In this document: positions 34,003-43,034 of the stretch, piece after piece
Position numbering within the stretch: the first letter of the stretch is position 1
Layout of the letters: each line of letters opens with the position of its first letter
Origin: Nocardioides sp.
GTDB lineage: Bacteria; Actinomycetota; Actinomycetes; Propionibacteriales; Nocardioidaceae
Length of the DNA stretch: 64,000 bases
Direction of reading: 5' to 3'
NCBI GenBank assembly: GCA_037045645.1
Contig: JBAOIH010000004.1
Location: forward strand, 248,001 to 312,000
Notes under the pieces: generated by a model
Database searches by the model: none
Seen by the model: only the letters and a program-made list of their open reading frames with translations
Told to the model about the DNA's origin: nothing
Position numbers and translations under genes: made by a program

Positions 34003-35388
34003 GTGACCGCGCCCTCGATCTCGACCCTGGCCGAACTCCGCGCGAGCGGACACGAGCAGAAGACGTTGCGACAGGAGATCCGCGACAACCTGCTGGCCAA
34101 GCTTAGAGACGGCGTCGACCCGTGGCCCGGCCTGCACGGCTTCGAGGAGACCGTGATCCCCCAGGTCGAGCGCGCGGTCTTGGCCGGCCACGACCTGGTC
34201 CTCCTCGGCGAGCGCGGGCAGGGCAAGACCCGGCTGCTGCGCTCGATGGTCAGCCTGCTCGACGAGTGGTCGCCGGTGATCGCGGGCTCGGAGTTGGGCG
34301 AGCATCCGTACGACCCGATCACCGTCGCCTCGCAGCGGCTGGCCCAGGAACAGGGCGACGACCTGCCGGTCGAATGGCGCCACCGCGACGAGCGGTACGC
34401 CGAGAAGCTCGCCACCCCTGACACTTCGGTTGCGGACCTGATCGGCGACGTCGACCCGATGAAGGTCGCGGAGGGCCGACACCTCGGTGACCCCGAGACG
34501 ATCCACTTCGGACTTATCCCGCGCTCACACCGCGGCATCGTGGTGATCAACGAGTTGCCCGACCTCGCCGAGCGGATCCAGGTGGCGATGCTCAACGTGA
34601 TGGAGGAGCGCGACATCCAGATCAGGGGGTACGTCTTGCGGCTCCCGCTCGACGTGCTGGTGCTGGCCAGCGCCAACCCGGAGGACTACACCAACCGCGG
34701 GCGGATCATCACGCCACTCAAAGACCGCTTCGGCGCCGAGATCCGCACGCACTATCCGACCACTATCGAGGACGAGATCGCGGTGATCCGACAGGAGGCG
34801 GATCTGGTCGCCGACGTCCCGGACGTGCTGATCGAGATCCTGGCCCGCTTCACCCGCAACCTGCGTGACAGCCAGTCGGTCGACCAGCGCTCCGGCGTGA
34901 GTGCCCGATTCGCGATCGCGGGCGCGGAGACGATCGCTGCCGCCGCGCTGCACCGCGCGACGCGGCAGGGTGAGGACGTGGCCGTCGCTCGCGTGGTCGA
35001 TCTGGAGACCGCGGTCGACGTGCTCGGCGGCAAGATCGAGTTCGAGACCGGTGAGGAGGGCCGCGAGGCCGAGATCCTTACCCACCTGCTGCGCACCGCG
35101 ACAGCGGAAGCCGTACGCGCCCATCTCGGCGGCATCGACTTCCACCTGCTCGTCGACGCTCTCGAATCCGGCCAGGTGATCTCGACCGGCGCCCAGGTGG
35201 CGGCGCGCGACTTCCTCGGTGGGCTGCCGGTGTTGGGAGAGTCCGACCTGTTCGACCAGGTCACCGGCCGGCTCGGTGCCACCAACGACGGCGAACGCGC
35301 CGCCGCGATCGAACTTGCGCTGGAGGGCCTCTATCTGGCGCGCAAGATCGGCAAGGACTCCGACGGGGCCGAGACGATCTATGGCTAG
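34003..35388 (+). CDS. AAA ATPase of the MoxR/ChlI type
   Basis: The 461-residue protein has a Walker A GERGQGKTR at about residue 66 and a ChlI-like core with the RGIVVINELPDL Walker B region and LASANPEDYTNRGRIITPLKDRFGAE sensor segment. Such ATPases work with VWA proteins as metal-insertion or complex-remodelling chaperones, like magnesium chelatase. The VWA gene overlaps its stop by eight bases, so the pair is surely one unit. The client is unknown. Confidence 0.9.
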   Translation: MTAPSISTLAELRASGHEQKTLRQEIRDNLLAKLRDGVDPWPGLHGFEETVIPQVERAVLAGHDLVLLGERGQGKTRLLRSMVSLLDEWSPVIAGSELGEHPYDPITVASQRLAQEQGDDLPVEWRHRDERYAEKLATPDTSVADLIGDVDPMKVAEGRHLGDPETIHFGLIPRSHRGIVVINELPDLAERIQVAMLNVMEERDIQIRGYVLRLPLDVLVLASANPEDYTNRGRIITPLKDRFGAEIRTHYPTTIEDEIAVIRQEADLVADVPDVLIEILARFTRNLRDSQSVDQRSGVSARFAIAGAETIAAAALHRATRQGEDVAVARVVDLETAVDVLGGKIEFETGEEGREAEILTHLLRTATAEAVRAHLGGIDFHLLVDALESGQVISTGAQVAARDFLGGLPVLGESDLFDQVTGRLGATNDGERAAAIELALEGLYLARKIGKDSDGAETIYG

Positions 35389-37405
35389 TCGCTATCAGAA
35401 GTACGACGGGGGCGACCCGCTCGCGCCACCCGTCGATCTCGCCGAGGCGCTCGACGCCATCGGTGAGGACGTGATGGCCGGCTACAGCCCCGAGCGGGCG
35501 ATGCGCGAATACCTGCGACGCGGCAGTCAAGACCAGCGCGGACTCGACGACCTGGCCCGCCAGGTCGCGCGCAAGCGCAACGAGATCCTGCAACGACACA
35601 ACCTCGACGGCACGCTGCGAGAGGTGCGCGAACTGCTCGACCAGGCTGTCCTCGAGGAACGCAAACAACTCGCGCGCGATCCGATGATGGACGAGGGCGA
35701 CCGGGCCTTTCGTCAGTTGCAGCTCGACAACCTCCCCGCCAGCACCGCCGCCGCGGTGAGCGAGCTGGGGTCGTACGACTGGACGAGCGCCGAAGCGCGC
35801 GAGACCTTCGAGCAGATCAAGGACCTGCTGGGACGTGAGTTGCTCGACCAGCGCTTCGAGGGGATGAAGCGGGCGCTCCAGGGGGCCACCGACGAAGACC
35901 GGGCTGCGATCACCGAGATGGTCAGCGACCTCAACGACCTGCTGGACAAGCAGCGCAGCGGCGAGGCCACGCAGCAGGACTTCGACGAGTTCATGGCCAA
36001 GCACGGCCAGCACTTCCCGGAGAACCCCAAGAATCTCGACGAGTTGATGGACGCGCTCGCCAAGCGGTCCGCCGCCGCCCAGCGGATGCTCAACTCGATG
36101 ACGCCCGAGCAGCGCGAGCAGTTGATGCAACTCTCGGCCCAGGCGTTCGGCAGCCCTGAGTTGATGGCCCAACTGGCCCGGATGGACGAGAACCTGCGCG
36201 AGCTGCGTCCCGGTGAGGACTGGGATGGCGGTGAGCGGTTCCAAGGCGAGGAGGGGCTCGGCCTGGGCGACGGCACCGGCGCGTTGCAGGACCTGGCCGA
36301 ACTCGACGCGCTCAGCGAGCAACTGTCGCAGTCGTACGGCGGTGCGCGGCTCGACGACGTCGACCTCGACGCGCTGCAACGCCAGCTCGGCGACCAGGCC
36401 GCCGTCGATGCCAAGACCCTGCAACGGCTGGAGCAGGCGCTGCGTGAGAGCGGCTATCTCAAGCGTGGGTCGGACGGCGACCTGCGCCTCTCGCCCAAGG
36501 CGATGCGGCAACTCGGCAAGGCGTTGCTGCGCGACGTAGCCCAGCGGCTCAGCGGACGCCAGGGCAACCGGGACGCCCGCCGTACCGGTCAGGCGGGGGA
36601 GCCGACCGGGTCCAGCCGCCGTTGGGAGTTCGGCGACACCGAGCCGTGGGACGTGCCGCGCACCATCGCCAACGCGGTGCGGCGTACGCGTGGCTTCGAG
36701 ACGCCGCTGCGCGGCTCCTCAACCACCGCGCGACTCACCGTCGACGACATCGAGGTGATCGAGACCGAGGCGCGTACCCAGGCGGCTGTCGCGCTCTTGG
36801 TCGACACCAGTTTCTCGATGGCGATGGACGGTCGCTGGGTGCCGATGAAACGTACGGCGCTGGCCCTGCACACCCTGATCCGCTCCCGCTTTCGCGGCGA
36901 CGCCTTGCAACTCATCTCGTTCGGCAGGGCGGCGCGCACCCTCGACATCGAGGAGCTCACCGCCCAGGAACCGTTCTGGGACAAGGGCACCAACCTGCAT
37001 CATGGGCTGTTGCTGGCCAACCGGTTCTTCCGCAAGCACCCCAACGCCCAGCCGGTGTTGTTGATCGTCACTGACGGCGAACCCACCTCGCACCTGGAGC
37101 CCGACGGCGAGGTGATGTTCTCCTACCCACCGCACCCCCTGACGATCGCGTACGCCGTGCGCGAGCTCGACAACGCCCGCCGACTGGGCGCGCAGACGAC
37201 GTTCTTCCGGCTAGGAGACGACCCGGGGTTGGCACGGTTCATCGAATCCATGGCCAAGCGGGTCGACGGGCGGATGGTCAGCCCCGAACTCGACGACCTC
37301 GGGGCGGCGGTCGTCGGGTCGTACCTCAGCGGACGTTCCCAGGGCGGCAACTACCGCGACACCTTCCAGGGGATGTGGGGTGGGCGGGGCTTCTGGGTGG
37401 GCTAG
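35381..37405 (+). CDS. VWA domain-containing protein, partner of the AAA ATPase
   Basis: The 674-residue protein is mostly helical and acidic in its first 450 residues, then carries a von Willebrand A domain. The MIDAS motif is LVDTSFSMAMDG at about residue 474, followed by the TDGEP segment near 567. This layout resembles the BchD/ChlD-like partner of MoxR ATPases. A palindromic repeat element (36692-36728) is embedded in frame and encodes GFETPLRGSSTT in the linker before the VWA domain. The ATG overlaps the ATPase stop by eight bases. Confidence 0.88.
   Translation: MASRYQKYDGGDPLAPPVDLAEALDAIGEDVMAGYSPERAMREYLRRGSQDQRGLDDLARQVARKRNEILQRHNLDGTLREVRELLDQAVLEERKQLARDPMMDEGDRAFRQLQLDNLPASTAAAVSELGSYDWTSAEARETFEQIKDLLGRELLDQRFEGMKRALQGATDEDRAAITEMVSDLNDLLDKQRSGEATQQDFDEFMAKHGQHFPENPKNLDELMDALAKRSAAAQRMLNSMTPEQREQLMQLSAQAFGSPELMAQLARMDENLRELRPGEDWDGGERFQGEEGLGLGDGTGALQDLAELDALSEQLSQSYGGARLDDVDLDALQRQLGDQAAVDAKTLQRLEQALRESGYLKRGSDGDLRLSPKAMRQLGKALLRDVAQRLSGRQGNRDARRTGQAGEPTGSSRRWEFGDTEPWDVPRTIANAVRRTRGFETPLRGSSTTARLTVDDIEVIETEARTQAAVALLVDTSFSMAMDGRWVPMKRTALALHTLIRSRFRGDALQLISFGRAARTLDIEELTAQEPFWDKGTNLHHGLLLANRFFRKHPNAQPVLLIVTDGEPTSHLEPDGEVMFSYPPHPLTIAYAVRELDNARRLGAQTTFFRLGDDPGLARFIESMAKRVDGRMVSPELDDLGAAVVGSYLSGRSQGGNYRDTFQGMWGGRGFWVG
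36692..36728 (+). repeat. Palindromic repeat element inside the VWA gene
   Basis: The copy reads GGCTTCGAGACG, then GCCGC-TGC-GCGGC hairpin overlapping it, then CTCCTCAACCACCG. The arms match the intergenic copies with one mismatch in the left arm. It keeps the reading frame and falls in a linker. Confidence 0.8.
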
Positions 37406-37415
37406 TTTTTACGCC

Positions 37416-38171
37416 ATGGCTACGGATCGCCTCAAGAACCTCGTCTCCGCCGCCCGCGCCAGATTGGCCGGACCTCAAGCAGAACTCCCCGATATCGACG
37501 ACGCGACGCGCGCGACGATCGCGACGGTCAAGGACTTCACCATGACCTCCCCGGAGCGGCTTTTCGCGACCTGCGAGGCGGTCCGCTATGTCGTCAAACA
37601 CAACATCCCGGGCGCGATCGTCGAGTGCGGCGTGTGGCGCGGCGGCAGTTCGATGGCGATGCTGCGCACCCTGCAGGAGGTGGGCGACGAAAGTCGTGAG
37701 GCCTACCTGTTCGACACCTACGAAGGCATGTCGGAGCCGACCGAGGTCGATGTCACGATCACCGGCGAGGACGCCGCCAAGGGCATGGCGGAGCAGGAGC
37801 GTGAGGGCAGCCCGCTGTGGGCGTACGCGCCCTTCGAAGACGTCCAGCGCAACGTGGGGTCGGTCGGCTACCCGGCGGAGCGGGTGCACTTCGTACGCGG
37901 CATGGTCGAAGACACCATCCCCGAGCAAGCCCCCGAGCAGATCGCGTTGTTGCGTTTGGACACCGACTTCTACGAATCCACCAAGCACGAGCTCGATCAC
38001 CTGATCCCGAGGCTGGCGCCCTACGGCGTGCTGATCATCGACGACTACGGCCACTGGGAAGGCGCCCGCAAAGCTGTCGACGAATGGCTGGCGGCCTTCG
38101 ACCGTCCGGTGATGTTGGCGCGTACGGATTACACCGGCCGCATCGCGATCGTGCCCGGATCCAGCAGCTAG
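37416..38171 (+). CDS. TylF/MycF family macrocin-like O-methyltransferase
   Basis: The 251-residue protein has the SAM-binding stretch IVECGVWRGGSSMAMLRTL and the metal-binding acidic segment LRLDTDFYESTKHELDHL followed by GVLIIDDYGHWEGA, as in TylF and MycF. These enzymes methylate sugar or polyol hydroxyls. No biosynthetic cluster is near, so the substrate is open. ATG 37416 lies 7 bases after TAGTTT (37403-37408), the leaderless spacing. It overlaps the convergent CPBP gene by four bases at the stop. Confidence 0.88.
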   Translation: MATDRLKNLVSAARARLAGPQAELPDIDDATRATIATVKDFTMTSPERLFATCEAVRYVVKHNIPGAIVECGVWRGGSSMAMLRTLQEVGDESREAYLFDTYEGMSEPTEVDVTITGEDAAKGMAEQEREGSPLWAYAPFEDVQRNVGSVGYPAERVHFVRGMVEDTIPEQAPEQIALLRLDTDFYESTKHELDHLIPRLAPYGVLIIDDYGHWEGARKAVDEWLAAFDRPVMLARTDYTGRIAIVPGSSS

Positions 38172-39028
38172 CGGTCCCCGCCCACGAGATCGAGCATTCG
38201 AGCGCTGAGCAGCGTGAGCAGCACGGCGATCACCGGGGCTAGCACGACCAGAATCATCGCGGGGGTGCTGACGGGGCCGTTGAGCCCTGGCGCTGCGAGG
38301 GCCCAGGCGTTGCTGGCTGCGTGCATGACGACTGGCGCCACCAGACTTCCGGTGAGTTCGTACACCGCGACGGAGACCAGACCGTAGACGATGTACATCG
38401 GGAAGAGCGCCACCTGCGTCGGATCGCCGTGGATTCCGGCAAAGAAGAGGGCGCTCACCAGTCCGGCGACGCCCACGGCCAGCGGCGGGCCGAATCGGCG
38501 CAGGGACTCACGCAGCGAGCGATAGAGCAGCCCCCGGAAGAGGAACTCTTCAAACACCGGGCCGACGATCGCGATCGCGATCACCAAGAGGAGATCGTTG
38601 AGAGACGCCGAACCGAAGCCGAGCTGGCGCAATTGGCCGGCGTCGACCCCGGAATTGCCGGTCGCGCGGGTCCAGACCTCGACGATGACGTTGAGCAGCA
38701 CCGCGCCCGCGACGCCGATGCCCAGGACCCGCTGCCATGGCTGGAGGGCAATGCCCAGGACCCGACTGCTGATCGGTCGCAGCACCCACACCAACACTCC
38801 CAGGGCAAACAGCAGGGAGATCGACTTCTCCAGCACGCCCATGCAAGGTCCATAGAGGTCGTCGTCATAGCTGACGCCCAAAATGGAGAGCAAGGGTTCG
38901 CCCAGATAGCTCGTCACCGTGGAAGGGATCGAGAGCATGATCAGCAGCACCGCGACCACGACGCCGATCACGCAGCGGCGCAGGGTCCAGGCAGCGAACG
39001 GCAGGCGAGACCAGGTGGGTGTGGGCAC
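38168..39028 (-). CDS. CPBP family intramembrane glutamic endopeptidase
   Basis: CPBP (Abi/CAAX-like) proteases are membrane-embedded. The two active-site motifs are clear: EEFLFRGLLYRSL (motif 1, EExxxR) and the later FAGIHGD and VVMHAASNA (His and Asn motifs). About eight hydrophobic segments fit. GTG near 39028 is chosen because a TACGGT box lies 6 bases upstream on the minus strand; an earlier in-frame codon would extend into the ABC1 kinase gene. Prenylated peptides or bacteriocin immunity are known roles; none can be assigned. Confidence 0.87.
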   Translation of the reverse strand: MPTPTWSRLPFAAWTLRRCVIGVVVAVLLIMLSIPSTVTSYLGEPLLSILGVSYDDDLYGPCMGVLEKSISLLFALGVLVWVLRPISSRVLGIALQPWQRVLGIGVAGAVLLNVIVEVWTRATGNSGVDAGQLRQLGFGSASLNDLLLVIAIAIVGPVFEEFLFRGLLYRSLRESLRRFGPPLAVGVAGLVSALFFAGIHGDPTQVALFPMYIVYGLVSVAVYELTGSLVAPVVMHAASNAWALAAPGLNGPVSTPAMILVVLAPVIAVLLTLLSARMLDLVGGDR

Positions 39029-39048
39029 GTCCAAACCGTAACAACGCG

Positions 39049-40368
39049 TTACAGCTGGAACCCGGGCAGGTGCTCTTCGAGGATCGAGCGGAACGGTGCC
39101 TCGCACTCCAGCTGCGAGAGCAACCCGAGCCCGCCCAACCACGTGCGGTGGATCAGCAGGTACGACGTCGGCAGGTTGAGCTTGGTCGCGACCGTGAAGG
39201 ACGGATCCTTCGGGTTGTTGATCCGCTCGAACTGGCCGCGCATCCACTCCCTACTGAACCGGAATGTCTGCGTGCGCGCCGGCTCGCAAAATGGCGACAG
39301 GTAGTCGAGCACCTGTTGCGGGTCCACGCGGATGTTGTCCTTGATGAACCCCTCTTCGCGCAATCCCGACACGAGTTTGTCGTGGTCGCCGTCGATGCCG
39401 ATCCGGATCAGCCGACCCATCGCGTCGGGGAGCCTTCCTTCCGGGAGGCGCGCCACGGCACCGAAGTCGAGGACACCAAGGCGTTGGCCCTCAGGCAGCA
39501 CGCGGAAGTTCCCCGGATGTGGGTCGGCGTGCAGCATGCCGGTGCGCGCGGCTCCGGAGAACAAGAATCGCGCGAACAGTTCGCCATAACGGTCGCGCTC
39601 GGCCTGGGTGCCGTCCTTGATCACCTGGGCCAGGGAGTGCGGGCTCTCCAACCATTCGGTGACCAGGACCGTACGCCCCCACGCGATCACGTCGGGGATC
39701 TCGATGTCCGGGTCGTCGGCGAAGGCGCCGGCGTACGCACTTTGTGCTTCGGCCTCCAGTTCGTAGTCGAGTTCGTCCTTTGCGCGGGCCTGGATCTCCT
39801 CGACCAACGGCTTGATGTCGATTCCGGGGAAGACCGGCGCGACGCCCTTGGCGAGTCGCGCAAGTTGGCGCAGGTCGCCGAGCAGTGCATCTCCGGCACC
39901 GGGATACTGCACCTTGACCGCGACATCGCGCCCGTCGTGCCAACGTCCCTTGTGGACCTGGCCGATGCTCGCCGCCGCGGTCGGTCCGCCGTCGAGCCAG
40001 ACCAGCTCCGACTTCCAGTGTGCGCCGAGTTCACGCTCGAGTTCTTGGCGTACGGTCGCCGTCGGCATCGCCGGCGCGGAGTCCTGCAATGCGGTGAGGT
40101 GCTCGCGATAGGGCGCCGCGATGTCCTCGGGCAGCGCGGCCTCCAACACGCTGAGCGCCTGCCCGAACTTCATCGCGCCGCCCTTGAGTTCGCCCAGCGT
40201 CTTGAAGAGTTGCTCGGCGGTCTTCTGCTGCACCTCGGAGAGCACCTGCTCGGCCGGCGCACCGCCGAGTCGTTTGCCGATCCCCAGGGCCGTACGCCCG
40301 GCGTACCCCAGGGGCAGCGTCGCCAGCCGCGCGGTGCGCGCGACGGCCTTGCGAGGCAGGTCGCTCAT
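39049..40368 (-). CDS. ABC1/UbiB/AarF family atypical kinase
   Basis: The 439-residue protein has the KxGQ motif (AMKFGQALSVLE), the A-rich nucleotide loop AAASIGQVHKG, VAVKVQYPG with the ATP-binding lysine, HADPHPGNF and the LDFGAVARLP metal segment. UbiB-like kinases assist quinone and lipid trafficking; actinobacterial members act in mycothiol-era cell physiology that is not well defined. It is upstream of CPBP on the same strand with a 20-base gap. Confidence 0.92.
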   Translation of the reverse strand: MSDLPRKAVARTARLATLPLGYAGRTALGIGKRLGGAPAEQVLSEVQQKTAEQLFKTLGELKGGAMKFGQALSVLEAALPEDIAAPYREHLTALQDSAPAMPTATVRQELERELGAHWKSELVWLDGGPTAAASIGQVHKGRWHDGRDVAVKVQYPGAGDALLGDLRQLARLAKGVAPVFPGIDIKPLVEEIQARAKDELDYELEAEAQSAYAGAFADDPDIEIPDVIAWGRTVLVTEWLESPHSLAQVIKDGTQAERDRYGELFARFLFSGAARTGMLHADPHPGNFRVLPEGQRLGVLDFGAVARLPEGRLPDAMGRLIRIGIDGDHDKLVSGLREEGFIKDNIRVDPQQVLDYLSPFCEPARTQTFRFSREWMRGQFERINNPKDPSFTVATKLNLPTSYLLIHRTWLGGLGLLSQLECEAPFRSILEEHLPGFQL

Positions 40369-40392
40369 GTGTCCAGTGTGTCAGGGGCGCGG

Positions 40393-41328
40393 TCAGGCCA
40401 GGAGTGCCCAGGGATCTTCGCGGCGCCAGACCTTGGGCATGGCCATAGCCGCGTGCTCCGCGGCGGCGAGCGGGGAGAGCACCGAGAGCGTCTTGTCGAG
40501 ATCGTCCCCGGCATAGGGCAGGGCGCGCAGCGGCTGGTCCAGCGGTCGGAAGAAGTCGTCCCAGTGGGTGAGGACCACGCCTCGCGCTCCCACAGCGTTC
40601 ACCGTGTGCTTCCAGTAGTCGCGGATGAACGTGTCGGGGTGGATGCCGAGTTGTCCGATGCCCAGGTAGACGAGGTCGGCTTCGAATCCGTCGAGTGCGT
40701 GCGGGACGAAACCGGCGCTGCCCTGGACCAACGCGGTGCGACCGCTGGTGTGCTCGACGAGGACCGACCAGGCCTCGCCGCACTTGTACGCATTGACGCG
40801 CGCGGGCGGCGTGAGCGGCGCGGTGATCACGCCGGGGTAGCGGTCGGGCGGGCAGTGGTCGGAGATCACGTGCGTGAGGGTGAAGTTCCCCTGCGTGACC
40901 GGCACTCCCGGCGTCACCACGTGGATCTGGTCGGATCCCAACCGCGCGCCCCGGCCGATGTTGGCGGTGGATTCTCCCCCGAAGAGGACGCCGCCGGCTC
41001 GCCGGACGACCTCGGCACAGTCCTGGGCATGGTCGTAGTGCGAATGCACCGGCACCACCGCGTCCAACGAGCGTGCACCGGGCCCGAAGCCGATCCGTGA
41101 GAGGGCTGCGTCGATGCGGGCCGCATCGGGTGTGAGCTTTGCCAGCGCGGCGCGGAGCAGCGACGGGCGCGAGAAGAAGCCGTCGAACATGACGGCGGAC
41201 TCGCCGTCGTCGAAGAGCAGCGTGGAAACACCGAGGAAAGTGACGCTCAAACTGTCGGCGCGAGCCGCGGGAACCGCGAACAGGTCGGCGTACCGGGTGA
41301 GGTCGGGTCGTCCCAGCCGGAACTTCAC
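40393..41328 (-). CDS. MBL fold metallo-hydrolase
   Basis: The 311-residue protein has the metallo-beta-lactamase motif HSHYDHAQD (about residues 94-102), with further ligands in HVISDHCPP and VVLTHWDDFF. This form resembles the UlaG/N-acyl-phosphatidylethanolamine-hydrolase-like branch, acting on lactones or phosphodiesters, but the substrate is unknown. Its ATG overlaps the stop of the upstream FAD dehydrogenase by four bases, so the two are co-translated. Confidence 0.85.
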   Translation of the reverse strand: MKFRLGRPDLTRYADLFAVPAARADSLSVTFLGVSTLLFDDGESAVMFDGFFSRPSLLRAALAKLTPDAARIDAALSRIGFGPGARSLDAVVPVHSHYDHAQDCAEVVRRAGGVLFGGESTANIGRGARLGSDQIHVVTPGVPVTQGNFTLTHVISDHCPPDRYPGVITAPLTPPARVNAYKCGEAWSVLVEHTSGRTALVQGSAGFVPHALDGFEADLVYLGIGQLGIHPDTFIRDYWKHTVNAVGARGVVLTHWDDFFRPLDQPLRALPYAGDDLDKTLSVLSPLAAAEHAAMAMPKVWRREDPWALLA

Positions 41329-42980
41329 GCGGTCTCCTTCGCGGCGCTTCTGCCAGCCGTACGGCCGGAGAAGAGGCAGCCTCCGAGGAAGGTGCCCTCC
41401 AGGGCGTTGTAGCCCATCATGCCGCCTCCGCCGAACCCGTTGACCTCGCCGGCCGCATACAGGCCCGAGAACACCGAGCCGTCGGGGCGCAGGCAGCGTC
41501 CGGACAGGTCGGTTTCGAGTCCGCCGAGGGTCTTGCGGGAGAGCACGTTGAGCCGAACCGCGATCAGCGGGCCCGCCTTGGGGTCGAGGAGTTTGTGTGG
41601 GCTCGCCACCCGCACCAGTTTGTCGCCGCGGTAGGCGCGGGCTCCTCGAATCGCGGTGATCTGGGCGTCCTTGGTGAAGTCGTTGTCGATCTCGCGGTCC
41701 CGCGCCTCGATGAGTACGCGCAGCGACTCGGCGTCGAGATCAGGTACGTCATCGTCGGCGACCCGGTTCATGCCGGCCACCAGATCCGCTAGCGAATCAG
41801 CGACGACGAAGTCCTCGCCGTGCTGCTTGAACGCCTCGACGGGACCGGGAGCACCCGGCTTGACCCGCGACAGCATCAGCTTCACGTCCTTGCCGGTGAG
41901 GTCGGGGTTCTGTTCGGAGCCCGACAGCGCGAACTCCTTCTCGATGATCTTCTGGGTCAGCACGAACCACGAGTAGTCGTACCCGGTTTCGCGCAGGTGC
42001 CGCAGAGTGCCGAGGGTGTCGAAACCGGGGAAGTACGGCGCCGGCAGTCGGTTGCCGGCCGCGTCGAGCCACAGCGACGATGGACCCGGCAGGATGCGGA
42101 TGCCGTGGTTGTCCCAGATCGGGTCCCAGTTGCGGATGCCCTCGACGTAGTGCCACATCCGGTCGGGATTGATCACGTTCGCCCCCGCATCCTGGGTGAT
42201 GGCGAGCATGCGCCCGTCCACGTGGGCGGGTACGCCCGACACCATCTGCCTTGGCGGGGTGCCAAGTCGCTCGGGCCAGGCTTTGCGTACGAGTTCGTGG
42301 TTGCCGCCGATTCCTCCGGAGCTGATCACGACCGCCTGGGCGCGCAGTTCGAAGTCGCCGACGGCCGTACGACTGCTGGGCTTGCCGCGCTGCACGTTCG
42401 TAGGTTCGAGGAGGGTGCCGCGCACCCCGACGGCGGCGTCGTTCTCGACGATCAGGTCGTCGACCTGGTGGCGGAAGGCGAAGCGGATGCGTCCGGTCTC
42501 GACGTGAGCACGCACCCTGCGCTCGAACGGCTCGACGACCCCTGGCCCGGTTCCCCAGGTGATGTGGAACCTCGGCACGGAGTTGCCATGACCATCCGCC
42601 CGGCCGTCGCCGCGTTCGGCCCAGCCGACGACGGGGAAGACCCGATGGCCCATCTCGCGCAGCCAGGCGCGCTTCTCGCCGGCCGCGAAATCGAGGTACG
42701 CCTCGGCCCACGCGCGCGGCCAGCGGTCTTCCTCGCGATCGAACTGCGCGCTGCCGAACCAGTCCTGACGCGCCAACTCGGGGGAGTCCTTGATCCCCAT
42801 CCGGCGCTGCTCGGGGCTGTCGATCATGAACAGCCCGCCAAGACTCCAGAATGCCTGTGCGCCGAGGTTCTGCTCGCCCTCCTGGTCGACCAGCACGACA
42901 CTGCGGCCGGCGTCGGCCGCCTCTGCGGCAGCAACCAGGCCGGCCAGGCCAGCACCTACGACGATGATGTCTGTATCCAT
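41325..42980 (-). CDS. FAD-binding dehydrogenase (3-ketosteroid dehydrogenase/fumarate reductase-like)
   Basis: The 551-residue flavoprotein starts with the dinucleotide-binding fold DIIVVGAGLAGLVAAAEAADAG in pieces VVGAGLAGLVAAAEA and ends with the GGGMMGYNALEGTFLGGCLFSG segment of the FAD_binding_2 family. The layout is that of KstD-like or uncharacterised COG3573 dehydrogenases. Sterol or quinone-linked substrates are possible. ATG 42980 is the first codon that gives a clean Rossmann start. Confidence 0.87.
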   Translation of the reverse strand: MDTDIIVVGAGLAGLVAAAEAADAGRSVVLVDQEGEQNLGAQAFWSLGGLFMIDSPEQRRMGIKDSPELARQDWFGSAQFDREEDRWPRAWAEAYLDFAAGEKRAWLREMGHRVFPVVGWAERGDGRADGHGNSVPRFHITWGTGPGVVEPFERRVRAHVETGRIRFAFRHQVDDLIVENDAAVGVRGTLLEPTNVQRGKPSSRTAVGDFELRAQAVVISSGGIGGNHELVRKAWPERLGTPPRQMVSGVPAHVDGRMLAITQDAGANVINPDRMWHYVEGIRNWDPIWDNHGIRILPGPSSLWLDAAGNRLPAPYFPGFDTLGTLRHLRETGYDYSWFVLTQKIIEKEFALSGSEQNPDLTGKDVKLMLSRVKPGAPGPVEAFKQHGEDFVVADSLADLVAGMNRVADDDVPDLDAESLRVLIEARDREIDNDFTKDAQITAIRGARAYRGDKLVRVASPHKLLDPKAGPLIAVRLNVLSRKTLGGLETDLSGRCLRPDGSVFSGLYAAGEVNGFGGGGMMGYNALEGTFLGGCLFSGRTAGRSAAKETA

Positions 42981-43034
42981 GGCTCGTATCGTGGTGAAGA
43001 TGCTTCCCGAGTTCAATCGAGTGCGGTGAGCGTC

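Noticed and set aside
34096..34101. Fourth AAGCTT site, in the AAA ATPase gene
   Set aside because: The frame is intact on both sides, so it is not a break; kept only as the counterexample to the AAGCTTC pattern.
39019..41100. 693-codon plus-strand open frame opposite the ABC1 kinase and MBL genes
   Set aside because: Antisense shadow; both minus-strand proteins carry full motif sets.
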